Below, piece after piece: positions 7,111 to 15,509 of a DNA stretch of 34,925 bases. This stretch comes from Anaerolineae bacterium (lineage in GTDB: Bacteria > Chloroflexota > Anaerolineae > Anaerolineales > Villigracilaceae), in NCBI GenBank assembly GCA_017303655.1, contig JAFLCE010000044.1, positions 1 to 34,925 of the forward strand, given 5' to 3'. The notes beneath the pieces are model-generated. The model was not told the origin of the DNA and made no database searches. It was given only the letters and a program-made list of their open reading frames with translations. Position 1 is the stretch's first letter; each line of letters opens with the position of its first letter. The translations under genes and the position numbers were made by a program.

Positions 7111-8802
7111 ATGAACCGTTCTGAAATTCTCTCCTCACTAAAAACAAACCCGCAAGTGTCTGTGCTGATCGTGGGCGCGGGCATCAATGGAATTGGCACC
7201 TTCCGTGATCTGGCTTTGAATGGCGTTGACGTGTTGCTCGTTGATAGGGGAGATTTCTGCTCGGGGGCGAGCGCAGCATCTTCGCACATGGCACACGGCG
7301 GCATTCGTTATCTTGAGAACGGTGAATTCCGTTTAGTGCGCGAGGCGGTTAAAGAACGTAACCGCATGATCCAGAATGCGCCGCACATCGTCAAGCCGTT
7401 GCCGACGACGATCCCCATGTTCAAGTATCTTTCTGGCATTTTAAATGCGCCGTTGAAATTCCTAGGTTGGCTCGATAAACCTTCCGAGCGTGGTTCGGTC
7501 ATCATCAAATTAGGGTTGATGATGTATGACGCCTACACCGGTAGTCAGCGCACGGTGCCGCGCCACAAGTTCTATTCCCGTACTGAATCGCTTTCAAAAT
7601 GGAATAAGTTAAATCCTGAGATCGTCAACACGGCGGTCTATTATGATGGGCTGATCTCCAACCCCGAGCGCCTCGCACTTGAGATCATGTTGGATGCCGA
7701 AGCGGAAAATGAAAATGCCCGCGCGTTGAATTATGTCAGCTTGGTGGGTGGCTCTGGTAAAAATGTTATCCTGCGTGATGAGTTGACCGATGAAACGGTT
7801 GAGCTTGAACCTAAGTTGGTCATCAATGCCGCCGGTCCGTGGATCGATTTTGCCAATCACAGCCTGGGCGTGACGACCAAGTTCATTGGTGGCACTAAGG
7901 GATCACACCTTATTCTGGATCACCCCGAATTGCGTGCTGCCATTGGCAACAATGAATTCTTCTTTGAAAATAAAGATGGGCGCATTGTGCTCATCTTCCC
8001 GATGCAAGACCGCGTGCTGATCGGCACCTCTGATATCAAGATCGATCACCCTGATGAAGCCAATTGCACGGATGAAGAAGTGGATTACTTCCTGGAACTC
8101 ACTGCACGTGTTTTCCCGACTATCAAAGTGACTCGCGAACACGTTGTCTTTGCGTTTTCAGGTGTGCGTCCGCTGGCGAACAGCGTGGCAAAATCCACCG
8201 GACAATACAGCCGCGACCATCACATCGAAGTGTTGAGCGGTGACTGGACGAATCTGCTTTTCCCAGTCTACTCTTTGGTTGGCGGCAAGTGGACATCCTT
8301 CCGTGCTTTCTCGGAAGAAGTGGCAGACAAGGCGTTGCAATTCCTCGGCATCACTCGCAGCAAGACTACAAGCGACCTGCCTGTCGGTGGTGGGCGTAAT
8401 TATCCGCGCACGAGCGAAGACCGTGCGAAATACATCAATGGTCTCGCCGCGTGGACGGGACTTTCGCGCGAACGTCTTGAAACCCTGTTTGAGCGTTATG
8501 GCACGCTCGTTGAAACTATCGCAGATTTTATGAAGCTCGAAACGGATGCGCCGCTGAGCTCCCTGCCGAATTACTCCAAACGCGAGATCCTTTTCCTTGC
8601 GCAGCATGAGCGCGTTGAACATCTCGACGACCTGCTCCTGCGTCGCACCATGCTTGCCATGCTCGGCAAACTTTCACGCGAGTCCGTGCTCGAATGTGCT
8701 GGTTTGTTGGCAGATGCCTTCGGCTGGAGCATAGAGCGGAAAAATGCCGAGGCGGAGAGAACGCTCCGTTTGCTGGCAGACAGGCACCGGGTCCGGTGGT
8801 GA
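7111..8802 (+). CDS. glpD: FAD-dependent glycerol-3-phosphate dehydrogenase
   Basis: The 563-aa protein oxidises sn-glycerol 3-phosphate to dihydroxyacetone phosphate at the membrane, passing electrons to quinone. The N-terminal FAD motif VGAGINGIG lies at about 21-29, followed by a GlpD-type region with SSHMAHGGIRYLENGEF at about 57-73. Later segments include NAAGPWID, GTKGSHL and GTSDIKIDHPDE, and a GlpD C-terminal cap domain (YINGLAAWTGLSRERLETLFERYG). The length is typical of the family. AAAGGGA lies 8 bp upstream of the ATG. It begins a plus-strand run with GT2, histidine phosphatase, PanE-like and kinase genes; the next gene starts 22 bp after its stop. No glpK or glpF is adjacent. Confidence 0.93.
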   Translation: MNRSEILSSLKTNPQVSVLIVGAGINGIGTFRDLALNGVDVLLVDRGDFCSGASAASSHMAHGGIRYLENGEFRLVREAVKERNRMIQNAPHIVKPLPTTIPMFKYLSGILNAPLKFLGWLDKPSERGSVIIKLGLMMYDAYTGSQRTVPRHKFYSRTESLSKWNKLNPEIVNTAVYYDGLISNPERLALEIMLDAEAENENARALNYVSLVGGSGKNVILRDELTDETVELEPKLVINAAGPWIDFANHSLGVTTKFIGGTKGSHLILDHPELRAAIGNNEFFFENKDGRIVLIFPMQDRVLIGTSDIKIDHPDEANCTDEEVDYFLELTARVFPTIKVTREHVVFAFSGVRPLANSVAKSTGQYSRDHHIEVLSGDWTNLLFPVYSLVGGKWTSFRAFSEEVADKALQFLGITRSKTTSDLPVGGGRNYPRTSEDRAKYINGLAAWTGLSRERLETLFERYGTLVETIADFMKLETDAPLSSLPNYSKREILFLAQHERVEHLDDLLLRRTMLAMLGKLSRESVLECAGLLADAFGWSIERKNAEAERTLRLLADRHRVRW

Positions 8803-8824
8803 GCCGCGTGGTAGAATCTTCCCG

Positions 8825-9787
8825 ATGTCTCCACGGCGAAAATCCAAACTCCAAATAGACCTCGTCATTCCCGTTTATAACGAAGCAGAAGCGATTGAGA
8901 AAACGTATGCGGACGTCCGCCAGGTGGTGGATGCACTGTCATATGATTTTCGATTCATCTATGTGGATGACGGCTCAAGCGACGGGACAGCGGATACGCT
9001 TCGAGGGATCTCTGCCAACGACCCAAGAGTGACCCTGCTCCAGCTCAGCCGCAACTTTGGTCACCAAGCCGCACTGACGGCAGGCATGGACGCGTCACAG
9101 GGCGACGTGATGATCTCAATGGATGGTGATGGGCAGCACCCTGCGGCGTTGATTCCCAAAATGATCGATCTCATTGACCAAGGTTACGACATCGTGCAGG
9201 GGCAGCGTATCGAAGAAGATCGCGCGGCATCGTTCAAGAAGGTTACTTCCAACTTTTTCTATTGGCTTATTAATCGCATTAGCGGCACACAGGTTTTGCA
9301 GGGCGCCGCGGACTTTCGCGCGCTTTCACGTAATGCCTTGAATGGAGTGCGTTCGATGCACGAGTATCACCGCTTTCTGCGCGGCATGATCTCATGGATG
9401 GGCTACAACAGCGTCATTTTGCCGTATCACGAACCGGAGCGTATTGCAGGCAAGTCGAAGTATTCACTTGGAAAAATGGTGCGGCTGGCTTCAGATGCGA
9501 TCTTCTCTTTCTCGCTTGCGCCATTGTACATCGGTTTGAGTGCAGGGTTTGTTTTCTTTGTCTTGGCTGGTGTGCAGTTATTCTATGTCTTATCTTTATG
9601 GCTGACGGGCAACACTCAACAGGTGGAACGCGGTTGGAGTTCGTTGATGGGGGTGATGTTGATCGCGAGCGGTATCATCATGATCTTGCTTGGGTTTATC
9701 GGTGTGTACGTTGGCTATATTTTTCAGGAAGTCAAACGCCGACCCATTTATCTTGTAAAGGGGCAGATATCCAATGACGGAAAATAA
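8825..9787 (+). CDS. GT2 glycosyltransferase, GtrB/DPM1-like, with two C-terminal membrane helices
   Basis: The 320-aa protein has the GT-A catalytic domain at residues about 9-210: IDLVIPVYNE, VDDGSSDGT (48-55), RNFGHQAALTAGMD and the metal-binding SMDGDGQHP (98-106). It ends with two membrane helices (about 225-250 and 262-290) and a short basic tail. This is the layout of polyprenyl-phosphate glycosyltransferases (GtrB, ArnC, YkcC) that load a sugar on undecaprenyl phosphate. I chose the ATG at 8825, which follows the glpD stop by 22 bp; the frame is open upstream but overlaps glpD without family similarity. It overlaps the next gene by 14 bp. Confidence 0.88.
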   Translation: MSPRRKSKLQIDLVIPVYNEAEAIEKTYADVRQVVDALSYDFRFIYVDDGSSDGTADTLRGISANDPRVTLLQLSRNFGHQAALTAGMDASQGDVMISMDGDGQHPAALIPKMIDLIDQGYDIVQGQRIEEDRAASFKKVTSNFFYWLINRISGTQVLQGAADFRALSRNALNGVRSMHEYHRFLRGMISWMGYNSVILPYHEPERIAGKSKYSLGKMVRLASDAIFSFSLAPLYIGLSAGFVFFVLAGVQLFYVLSLWLTGNTQQVERGWSSLMGVMLIASGIIMILLGFIGVYVGYIFQEVKRRPIYLVKGQISNDGK

Positions 9788-10418
9788 GAACAAAATTTTT
9801 CAGGTTACCTTGCTGCGGCATGGTGAGTCGGTGGGGAATGCCGAGTCACGTTGGCAGGGACAGTCAGATTATCCGCTGACCGACCGTGGACGTTCTCAAG
9901 CAAAAGCCCTGGCAGAGCGTTGGAAGCGCGAGAAAATGAAGTTCGACTACGTCATCTCCAGTCCGCTTTCGCGGGCGCGTGAGACGGCGGAAATTATTGC
10001 TTCAAAACTTGAGCTTTCGTTGGAGTTTGAACCGCTCTGGCTGGAGCGTGACAATGGTGAATTTTCTGGTCTCACAGCGCACGAAGTCCGACATAATTTT
10101 CAACATCCCGATTTCACTACGCCCTATGACCCGGTCGGTAATGACGGCGAAGGGGATTGGGAGTTATTTTTGCGTGCTGGGCAAGCACTGCATGATTTGC
10201 TTAAACGCGACCCTGCGCGATATTTGATCGTCTCGCATGGCGGTTTGTTGAATCAGGTCATGCACGCGATTGTCGGCATTGTGCCGCAAGCCAACAACGC
10301 CGGGACGCGCTTTCGCTTTGGCAATACGGCTTTTGCCCAGCTTCTCTACTTCCCCAACCAGCATCGCTGGGCAATTGATAAAGTTAATGACCATGCCCAT
10401 TGGGCGGATGCTGAATAA
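9774..10418 (+). CDS. Histidine phosphatase superfamily protein (phosphoglycerate mutase-like)
   Basis: The 214-aa protein contains the phosphohistidine motif LLRHGESVGN (13-22; nucleophile His16), then WQGQSDYPLTDRGRSQA, SSPLSRARETA (second Arg) and VSHGG (153-157; second active-site His). The order is that of broad-specificity phosphatases (PhoE/CobC/GpmB type). It lacks the extended insertions of true cofactor-dependent mutases, so a phosphatase is more likely than a glycolytic mutase. It overlaps the GT2 gene by 14 bp, which implies coupled translation. The substrate is unknown; a phosphosugar from the adjoining glycosyltransferase step is a guess. Confidence 0.88.
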   Translation: MTENKNKIFQVTLLRHGESVGNAESRWQGQSDYPLTDRGRSQAKALAERWKREKMKFDYVISSPLSRARETAEIIASKLELSLEFEPLWLERDNGEFSGLTAHEVRHNFQHPDFTTPYDPVGNDGEGDWELFLRAGQALHDLLKRDPARYLIVSHGGLLNQVMHAIVGIVPQANNAGTRFRFGNTAFAQLLYFPNQHRWAIDKVNDHAHWADAE

Positions 10419-10428
10419 TACTTAAGTC

Positions 10429-10470
10429 GTGAAGAGTGAAATGTGATATTCAAATTCACGATTCACTCTT
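10429..10470. repeat. Heptad-periodic inverted repeat (GTG...CAC type), six heptads
   Basis: Exactly 42 bp divides into six heptads. Three begin GTG (10429, 10436, 10443), one is the turn (TCAAATT), and two begin CAC (10457, 10464). The arms AAGAGTGAAATGTGA and TCACGATTCACTCTT are complementary except for two positions. It lies between the histidine phosphatase and PanE-like genes. The 13-mer GTGAAGAGTGAAA recurs at 27016. Confidence 0.6.
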
Positions 10471-10507
10471 TATTAATCCCTCTTAAAATTTGGAAACGAA
10501 ACCAACC

Positions 10508-11590
10508 ATGTCCCTTCCTTCTTCTCAATCGTCCGATCTCAAATTCCTCATCTTTGGTGCAGGTGCGATCGGTACCTATATTGGCGGTTCGCTGGCGCTG
10601 GCGGGCTATCAGGTTGTCTTTGTAGAACAGCCGAAGATGGTGGAGGAATTAAGAACAAAGGGATTAAGACTCGACCTGACAGTGGATGAAAGGCGAAACA
10701 CGAAAGATGCAAGTATCGTCGAGCCGCGCTCTTTTGTGATCGAGCCTTCGTTGGAAAATGCCTTGAAATTCGGTCCCTTCGATGCGGGTATCTTTGCGTT
10801 GAAATCCTTTGATACGGTCTCTGCCATGGAGGGACTCAAACCTTTTGCAGAGAAACTTCCACCACTGCTTTGCCTCTCCAACGGCGTGGACAATGAACCG
10901 ACCATCGCGAATGCCCTCGGTGCGGATAAGGTCATCTACGGCACCGTCACCACCGCCATCGGTAGGCGCGGACCCGGCGACATCGTCCTCGAAAAGCTGC
11001 GTGGTGTGGGTGTGGCGGCAGGGCATCCGCTTTCGGAGAAACTGGTCGCCGCGTTAGATAAAGCCTATCTCAAATGCCACTTGTATCCCGATGCCTTGAG
11101 CATGAAGTGGTCGAAGATGCTCACCAATTTGGTATCCAATCCCACCTCTGCCATTCTCAATATGACCGCTGCGCAGGTCTTCGCGGATAAGCGTTTATAC
11201 AAACTTGAAATAGACATGCTCAAAGAGTGCCTAGCTGTGATGAAGTCCATGAACCTCGATGTAACCGACCTGCCCGGTACGCCGGTTAAATTACTGGCGC
11301 TTGCCACCAAGCTCCCGCTTTGGCTTTCCAAGCCCTTCCTCTCCAAAGCCGCAGGCAGCGGACGCGGTGCCAAGATGCCATCTTTCCACATTGACCTGTA
11401 CTCCGGTCGCCCACAAAGCGAAGTGGAATTCCTTCACGGGGCAGTAGTCCGCGAAGGAAAGGCATGCGGCATTCCGACACCGGTGAACAAAGTTCTAACC
11501 GAAACCTTACTGGCACTAACAAAGAAAGAAATCCCGCTCGAAGAGTTCGCGGGTAAACCGGAGAAATTGTTGTCGAAAATAAAAAGTTGA
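10508..11590 (+). CDS. 2-dehydropantoate 2-reductase family protein (PanE/ApbA)
   Basis: The 360-aa product has an N-terminal Rossmann motif FGAGAIGTYIGG (16-27). It also carries the ketopantoate reductase features ALKSFDT, CLSNGVDNE and GTVTTAIGRRGPGDI, and the C-terminal catalytic region KWSKMLTNLVSNPTSAI (Lys and Asn positions) plus SGRPQSEVEFLHG. PanE reduces ketopantoate with NADPH in CoA biosynthesis, but many genomes carry several paralogues, so the exact substrate is open; the protein is longer than E. coli PanE (303 aa). I chose the ATG at 10508. A TTG six codons upstream is possible but less likely. The stop codon TGA sits inside the first heptad of the following repeat. Confidence 0.85.
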   Translation: MSLPSSQSSDLKFLIFGAGAIGTYIGGSLALAGYQVVFVEQPKMVEELRTKGLRLDLTVDERRNTKDASIVEPRSFVIEPSLENALKFGPFDAGIFALKSFDTVSAMEGLKPFAEKLPPLLCLSNGVDNEPTIANALGADKVIYGTVTTAIGRRGPGDIVLEKLRGVGVAAGHPLSEKLVAALDKAYLKCHLYPDALSMKWSKMLTNLVSNPTSAILNMTAAQVFADKRLYKLEIDMLKECLAVMKSMNLDVTDLPGTPVKLLALATKLPLWLSKPFLSKAAGSGRGAKMPSFHIDLYSGRPQSEVEFLHGAVVREGKACGIPTPVNKVLTETLLALTKKEIPLEEFAGKPEKLLSKIKS

Positions 11591-11648
11591 AAGTTTCAAG
11601 TTGAAGGTTCCCAACCTGAAACCTGCAACCTATAACCTGTAACTCATG
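11586..11648. repeat. Heptad-periodic element joining a stop codon to the next start codon, nine heptads
   Basis: Nine consecutive heptads in one phase. Four begin GTT (11586, 11593, 11600, 11607), four begin ACC (11614, 11621, 11628, 11635), and the last is ACTCATG. The TGA stop of the PanE-like gene is in the first heptad and the ATG of the kinase fusion gene is in the last. GTTGAAA/GTTGAAG words recur at 16308-16370 and 30011-30080. Confidence 0.65.
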
Positions 11649-13337
11649 ATCCACATCACCCAATCCAACCCGAACGTCGAAGTACATCTGCCGAATGGCA
11701 AAACGTTAACCGGTCCGCGCGGCACGCAGGTGGGGGAGTTCCTTGCGCAGATCAAAGATACTTTCACCGCGCCGATTGTTGCAGCGATCATCAATAACGA
11801 GATCCACGAACTGACCTATCCCATCAAGTCTGAATCCACCTGCACGCCTATCACCATGGACAGTGCCGATGGTGCCCGCATTTATCGCCGCTCGGTCATC
11901 TTCCTGTTGGAGATCGCCTTCTCGCAGATTTTTCCTGATGGTTATTTGAACATTGACCATTCCGTTTCGTCAGGCGGATTTTATTGCGAGGTCAAAGGTC
12001 GCGCCGCTCTTTCGCAAGCCGAGCTGGATACACTCGAAAAGCAAATGCGCAAGCTGGTTTCCGAAGATCACGCCTTCGAACGCCGCGAAGTTCCCATTCA
12101 AGAAGCTGTCGATTACTTCACCCAACGCGGGCAAGAAGATAAATTACGTCTGCTCAAGTATCGTCGCAAGGAATACCTGACCCTTTACGCTTTCAACGGT
12201 CTCATGGATTACATGCACGGCTACATGACGCCTTCCACGGGCTATCTCAAATGGTTTGCGTTGAAGAAGGTCAATGGCGGTTTCATCCTTCAATATCCGC
12301 GCCGGAATGCGCCGACCACACTTGAGCCGCTGGGCAATTATCCAAAATTGATCCGAACTTTTCGCCAGTATGGCAACTGGCTCGAAACATTGCACATCGA
12401 TAGCGTCGGTGCATTGAACGATGCCATCGAATCGGGTCGCGCCGATGAGATCGTGCTCGTCTCTGAAGCCTTGCACGAGCAGGGCATTGCCGATACCGCT
12501 CAACATATCGCGGAAAAAAATTCGCGCATCATTCTCATTGCCGGTCCGTCATCGTCTGGCAAAACCACATCGTCGCGCCGCCTCGCTGTGCAATTGCTGG
12601 CGCGCGGCATCTCGCCGTATCCGCTTGAGTTGGATCATTATTTTATTGACCGCGAAAAATCTCCGCGTGACGAAAATGGTGAACATGATTTCGAAGCCAT
12701 CGAAGCGCTCGATCTCAAGCGTCTCGCACGCGATATCGAAAAGCTTATCAGTAGCGAAGAAGTTCAACTTCCGCGATTCAACTTCAAGACCGGGCGAAGC
12801 GAAGATGGGGATGTGGTCAAATTGCGCGACGGACAACCACTCATCCTCGAAGGCATTCATGGATTAAATCCCCGCCTCATCCCCGACCATTGGGCTGGTT
12901 CAGCGTTTCGGATTTATGTCTCCGCCCTGACCCAGCTCAACCTAGACCGCCACAACCGCGTCTCAACGACGGACACGCGTCTCATCCGCCGCATCGTGCG
13001 CGACGCGCGTGAACGCGGATATTCGGCACACGCCACCATTTCACGCTGGGAGTCGGTGCGGCGTGGCGAGAAGCGGCATATCTTCCCGTATCAAGAAAAT
13101 GCGGATGTGATGTTCAACTCAGCGTTGGTCTATGAACTCTCGGTATTGAAACCGTTGGCAGAACCTTTGTTGCGACAGGTTCCACACAACGCCATCGAAT
13201 ACATCGAAGCCCGCCGCCTGCTGGCTTTCCTCGACTGGTTCCTGCCGTTGGATGTGAGTCTGGTTCCGTCAAATTCCATCGTGCGCGAATTTTTAGGTGG
13301 TTCGAGTTTGAAAGATTTCAAGATTTGGCGAGGATGA
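11646..13337 (+). CDS. TGS domain / ThrRS N2-like domain / uridine kinase fusion (nucleoside kinase family)
   Basis: The 563-aa protein has three parts. Residues about 9-80 form a TGS domain (VEVHLPNGKTL, GTQVGEFL). Residues about 82-200 resemble the threonyl-tRNA synthetase N2 domain (FSQIFPDGYLNIDHSVSSGG, LEKQMRKLVSED, FERREVP), but the zinc-binding HxxxH of an active editing site is replaced by RRSVIFLLE. Residues about 290-480 are a uridine kinase/PRK-type P-loop kinase: GPSSSGKTT at 300-308, LDHYFIDRE, LPRFNFKTG, ILEGIHGLNP. This architecture is known from Thermotoga and Clostridia as a nucleoside kinase. No Shine-Dalgarno precedes the ATG; instead the heptad repeat runs into it. Confidence 0.87.
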   Translation: MIHITQSNPNVEVHLPNGKTLTGPRGTQVGEFLAQIKDTFTAPIVAAIINNEIHELTYPIKSESTCTPITMDSADGARIYRRSVIFLLEIAFSQIFPDGYLNIDHSVSSGGFYCEVKGRAALSQAELDTLEKQMRKLVSEDHAFERREVPIQEAVDYFTQRGQEDKLRLLKYRRKEYLTLYAFNGLMDYMHGYMTPSTGYLKWFALKKVNGGFILQYPRRNAPTTLEPLGNYPKLIRTFRQYGNWLETLHIDSVGALNDAIESGRADEIVLVSEALHEQGIADTAQHIAEKNSRIILIAGPSSSGKTTSSRRLAVQLLARGISPYPLELDHYFIDREKSPRDENGEHDFEAIEALDLKRLARDIEKLISSEEVQLPRFNFKTGRSEDGDVVKLRDGQPLILEGIHGLNPRLIPDHWAGSAFRIYVSALTQLNLDRHNRVSTTDTRLIRRIVRDARERGYSAHATISRWESVRRGEKRHIFPYQENADVMFNSALVYELSVLKPLAEPLLRQVPHNAIEYIEARRLLAFLDWFLPLDVSLVPSNSIVREFLGGSSLKDFKIWRG

Positions 13338-13349
13338 TTCTTAAATGCA

Positions 13350-13385
13350 GACCTCCGAGGTTTTCAAAACCTCGGAGGTCTTTTT
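13350..13385 (+). terminator. Strong Rho-independent terminator
   Basis: A perfect 15-bp stem is formed by GACCTCCGAGGTTTT (13350-13364) and AAAACCTCGGAGGTC (13366-13380), followed by TTTTT (13381-13385). It closes the glpD-to-kinase run and lies between convergent genes. Confidence 0.9.
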
Positions 13386-13395
13386 GTTTACTTCT

Positions 13396-14385
13396 TTACT
13401 TTAAGATATTTTCGATTTCTTGCAACTCTTCCCCTGAAAATTCCACCTTATTCAACATCCCAACCGCATCTTCAATTTGACTGATCTTGCTCGCCCCGAT
13501 CAACACGGAGGTCATCGTTTCGTGGCGTAGAACCCATGCCAATGCCATTTGTGCGAGGGTTTGCCCGCGTTGCTGGGCGATGGCGTTGAGCTTTTGCACC
13601 TTGGCGATCTTGTCATCGGTAATGTGAGCAGGCTTGAGGAAGCCATGCGCTTTGGATGCACGCGAACCTTCGGGAATGCCGCCGAGATATCTATCAGTTA
13701 ACAAGCCTTGCGCGAGCGGGGAGAAGGAAATGCAGCCAATGCCTTCTTCTTTCAATGTCTGTAACAGACCATCTTCCACCCAACGGTTGAACATGTTGTA
13801 AACGGGCTGGTGGATGAGGCAAGGTGTACCAAGGGATTTCAATATTTGCGAGGCTTCGCGCGCCTTGTCGGCGGGATAGTTCGAAATGGCGGCGTAGAGC
13901 GCCCGCCCGCTGCGGACGGCGTAATCGAGTGCCTGCATGGTCTCTTCGAGCGGAGTATCCGGGTCGGGGCGGTGATGATAGAAGATGTCTACATAGTCCA
14001 AGCCCATGCGCTTGAGGCTTTGGTCGAGGCTGGAGATAAGATATTTGCGCGAGCCCCATTCGCCGTAGGGACCTTCCCACATGTAATAGCCCGCTTTGGA
14101 CGAGATCACGAGTTCGTCACGATAGGGGCGTAAATCTTTTGCGAGGATTTGCCCGAAGGTCTCTTCAGCCGAGCCGGGAGGCGGACCATAATTATTGGCG
14201 AGGTCGAAGTGTGTGATGCCGAGGTCAAAGGCGCGTAGCACCATGGCGCGGCTGTTTTCGTACACGTCTACGCCGCCGAAGTTATGCCATAGCCCAAGTG
14301 AAACGGCAGGGAGTTTTAGTCCGCTGCGCCCCGAGCGGCGGTATTGCATGGATTGATAACGTGAGGTGGAAGGTTGATAGGTCAT
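13396..14385 (-). CDS. Aldo/keto reductase, YghZ/GprA-like (L-glyceraldehyde 3-phosphate reductase)
   Basis: The 329-aa (beta/alpha)8 NADPH-dependent reductase matches E. coli YghZ over its whole length: SGLKLPAVSLGLWHNFG (21-37), GITHFDLANNYGPPPGSAEE (56-75), RDELVISSKAGY and DYVDIFYHHRPD. The catalytic tetrad is Asp61, Tyr66, Lys97 and His137. The cofactor region near the C-terminus includes SVLIGASK. The YghZ group detoxifies methylglyoxal and reduces L-glyceraldehyde 3-phosphate. AAGGA lies 8 bp before the ATG at 14385. It is monocistronic-looking, with a GTAGGGG palindrome upstream. Confidence 0.9.
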   Translation of the reverse strand: MTYQPSTSRYQSMQYRRSGRSGLKLPAVSLGLWHNFGGVDVYENSRAMVLRAFDLGITHFDLANNYGPPPGSAEETFGQILAKDLRPYRDELVISSKAGYYMWEGPYGEWGSRKYLISSLDQSLKRMGLDYVDIFYHHRPDPDTPLEETMQALDYAVRSGRALYAAISNYPADKAREASQILKSLGTPCLIHQPVYNMFNRWVEDGLLQTLKEEGIGCISFSPLAQGLLTDRYLGGIPEGSRASKAHGFLKPAHITDDKIAKVQKLNAIAQQRGQTLAQMALAWVLRHETMTSVLIGASKISQIEDAVGMLNKVEFSGEELQEIENILK

Positions 14386-14410
14386 GATATTTTCCTTTTT
14401 TTATCGCATA

Positions 14411-14473
14411 TGTAGGGGTGACCCGTCAGGTTGAGCTAGGTAACTTGCTCTCGCTGGGAGGGTCGCCCCTACA
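14411..14473. repeat. GTAGGGG-type long inverted repeat
   Basis: TGTAGGGGTGACCC (14411-14424) pairs with GGGTCGCCCCTACA (14460-14473) with one wobble position. It fills the spacer between two minus-strand genes. A shorter relative forms the fabI terminator at 20060-20088. Similar GTAGGGGC palindromes are common dispersed elements in Chloroflexota and cyanobacteria (from memory). Confidence 0.65.
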
Positions 14474-14476
14474 GTT

Positions 14477-15508
14477 TTATACAAACCCGTGTTCGATCAA
14501 ACTATTTGCCATCGAAATGATAGCTTCCTTTACGGGACGCGGATTCCATTTGAGAACGCGCTTTGCCTTTTCATTGGATTGTTCAAAGTCATGGTCGAGG
14601 CTTTCGGTAACACGTGCTATCTTTTTATCAAAAAAGCCTAAAAGACGTATTACCCAACTTGGAAATTCAAAGGTGGGAATTTTATATCCGCGTTCTGAAA
14701 ATTCGGTATGTAAAATGCCAGCGATCTCTTTCAGCCACAACGTCCCGCCAGAGCAGAGGAAGCGTTGACCCGCTGCTTCGGGAGTGGTCATGCCGAGAAT
14801 AATGGCAGACGCCACATCACGCACATCCACCAGTCCCATTTTGATGCGCCCCACACCTGGCACCTGCCCAAGCATGTACGTGCGGATCAATTCCACGGAG
14901 GTGCGGAAGTTCTTGTTCGGCACTGGTCCCAAGATCAGCGGCGGGTTGATGGCGACTAGTTCCATGTCATTGGTGTTCTCAGCGCCGTTGATGAAGTCCC
15001 ATGCGGCGCGTTCAGCGAGGGTTTTACTTTTGGCATATGCCCCGATCTCATTTTCGATGATCGACCAATCTTCTTCGGTGAAGGTTCTAAATTTATCTTT
15101 GTATCCCGATGAAATTGCAGCAACGGATGAGACCTGTACCACACGCTTCACGCCCGCTTTGTGCGCGGCACGCAAAACGCGCAGCGTCCCTTGCACGGCC
15201 GGGATGATGAGTTCATCTTCATGCTTGGGTTCATACAATGGAAAAGGCGATGCGACATGCAGAACGGATTCGACGCCTTGCATCGCCTCATTCCACCCTG
15301 TGTCCTGCTCCAAGTCTGCGGCTTTGAACTCCAGCCGGTCATTCGCTTGCACGAATTTCGCAACCGCCTCGCGGACTTCCGCCTCTTTCGAAAGCGAACG
15401 GATCGTTCCGCGCACAGAGTAGCCTTGTTCGAGTAATTGAATAATGGTGTGAATGGCAACGAAACTACTCGCGCCGGTGACGAGAATGGGCTTGGATGAG
15501 ATTGTCAT
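14477..15508 (-). CDS. NAD(P)-dependent epimerase/dehydratase, dihydroflavonol-4-reductase-like
   Basis: This 343-aa extended SDR has an N-terminal motif TGASSFVA at 11-18; family members usually have GASGF, so the second glycine is Ser here. RGTIRS is the NADPH-type second strand, followed by HVASPFP, VSSVAA and the catalytic Tyr158-x3-Lys162 (YAKSK). NPPLILGP and VDVRDVASA fit the DFR/cinnamoyl-CoA reductase-like bacterial group, including the yeast methylglyoxal reductase Gre2 relatives. The start at 15508 is 1 bp after the stop of the DUF92 gene, so the two are co-transcribed. The substrate is unknown. Proximity to the YghZ-like reductase suggests carbonyl reduction. Confidence 0.87.
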   Translation of the reverse strand: MTISSKPILVTGASSFVAIHTIIQLLEQGYSVRGTIRSLSKEAEVREAVAKFVQANDRLEFKAADLEQDTGWNEAMQGVESVLHVASPFPLYEPKHEDELIIPAVQGTLRVLRAAHKAGVKRVVQVSSVAAISSGYKDKFRTFTEEDWSIIENEIGAYAKSKTLAERAAWDFINGAENTNDMELVAINPPLILGPVPNKNFRTSVELIRTYMLGQVPGVGRIKMGLVDVRDVASAIILGMTTPEAAGQRFLCSGGTLWLKEIAGILHTEFSERGYKIPTFEFPSWVIRLLGFFDKKIARVTESLDHDFEQSNEKAKRVLKWNPRPVKEAIISMANSLIEHGFV

Positions 15509-15509
15509 G

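Noticed and set aside
10429-11648. CRISPR array or tandem VNTR
   Set aside because: Units are 7 bp with no spacers of 30-40 bp, and no cas genes are present; the units are not identical copies.
13350-13385. Member of the heptad repeat family
   Set aside because: It is a simple perfect hairpin without a convincing period of seven.
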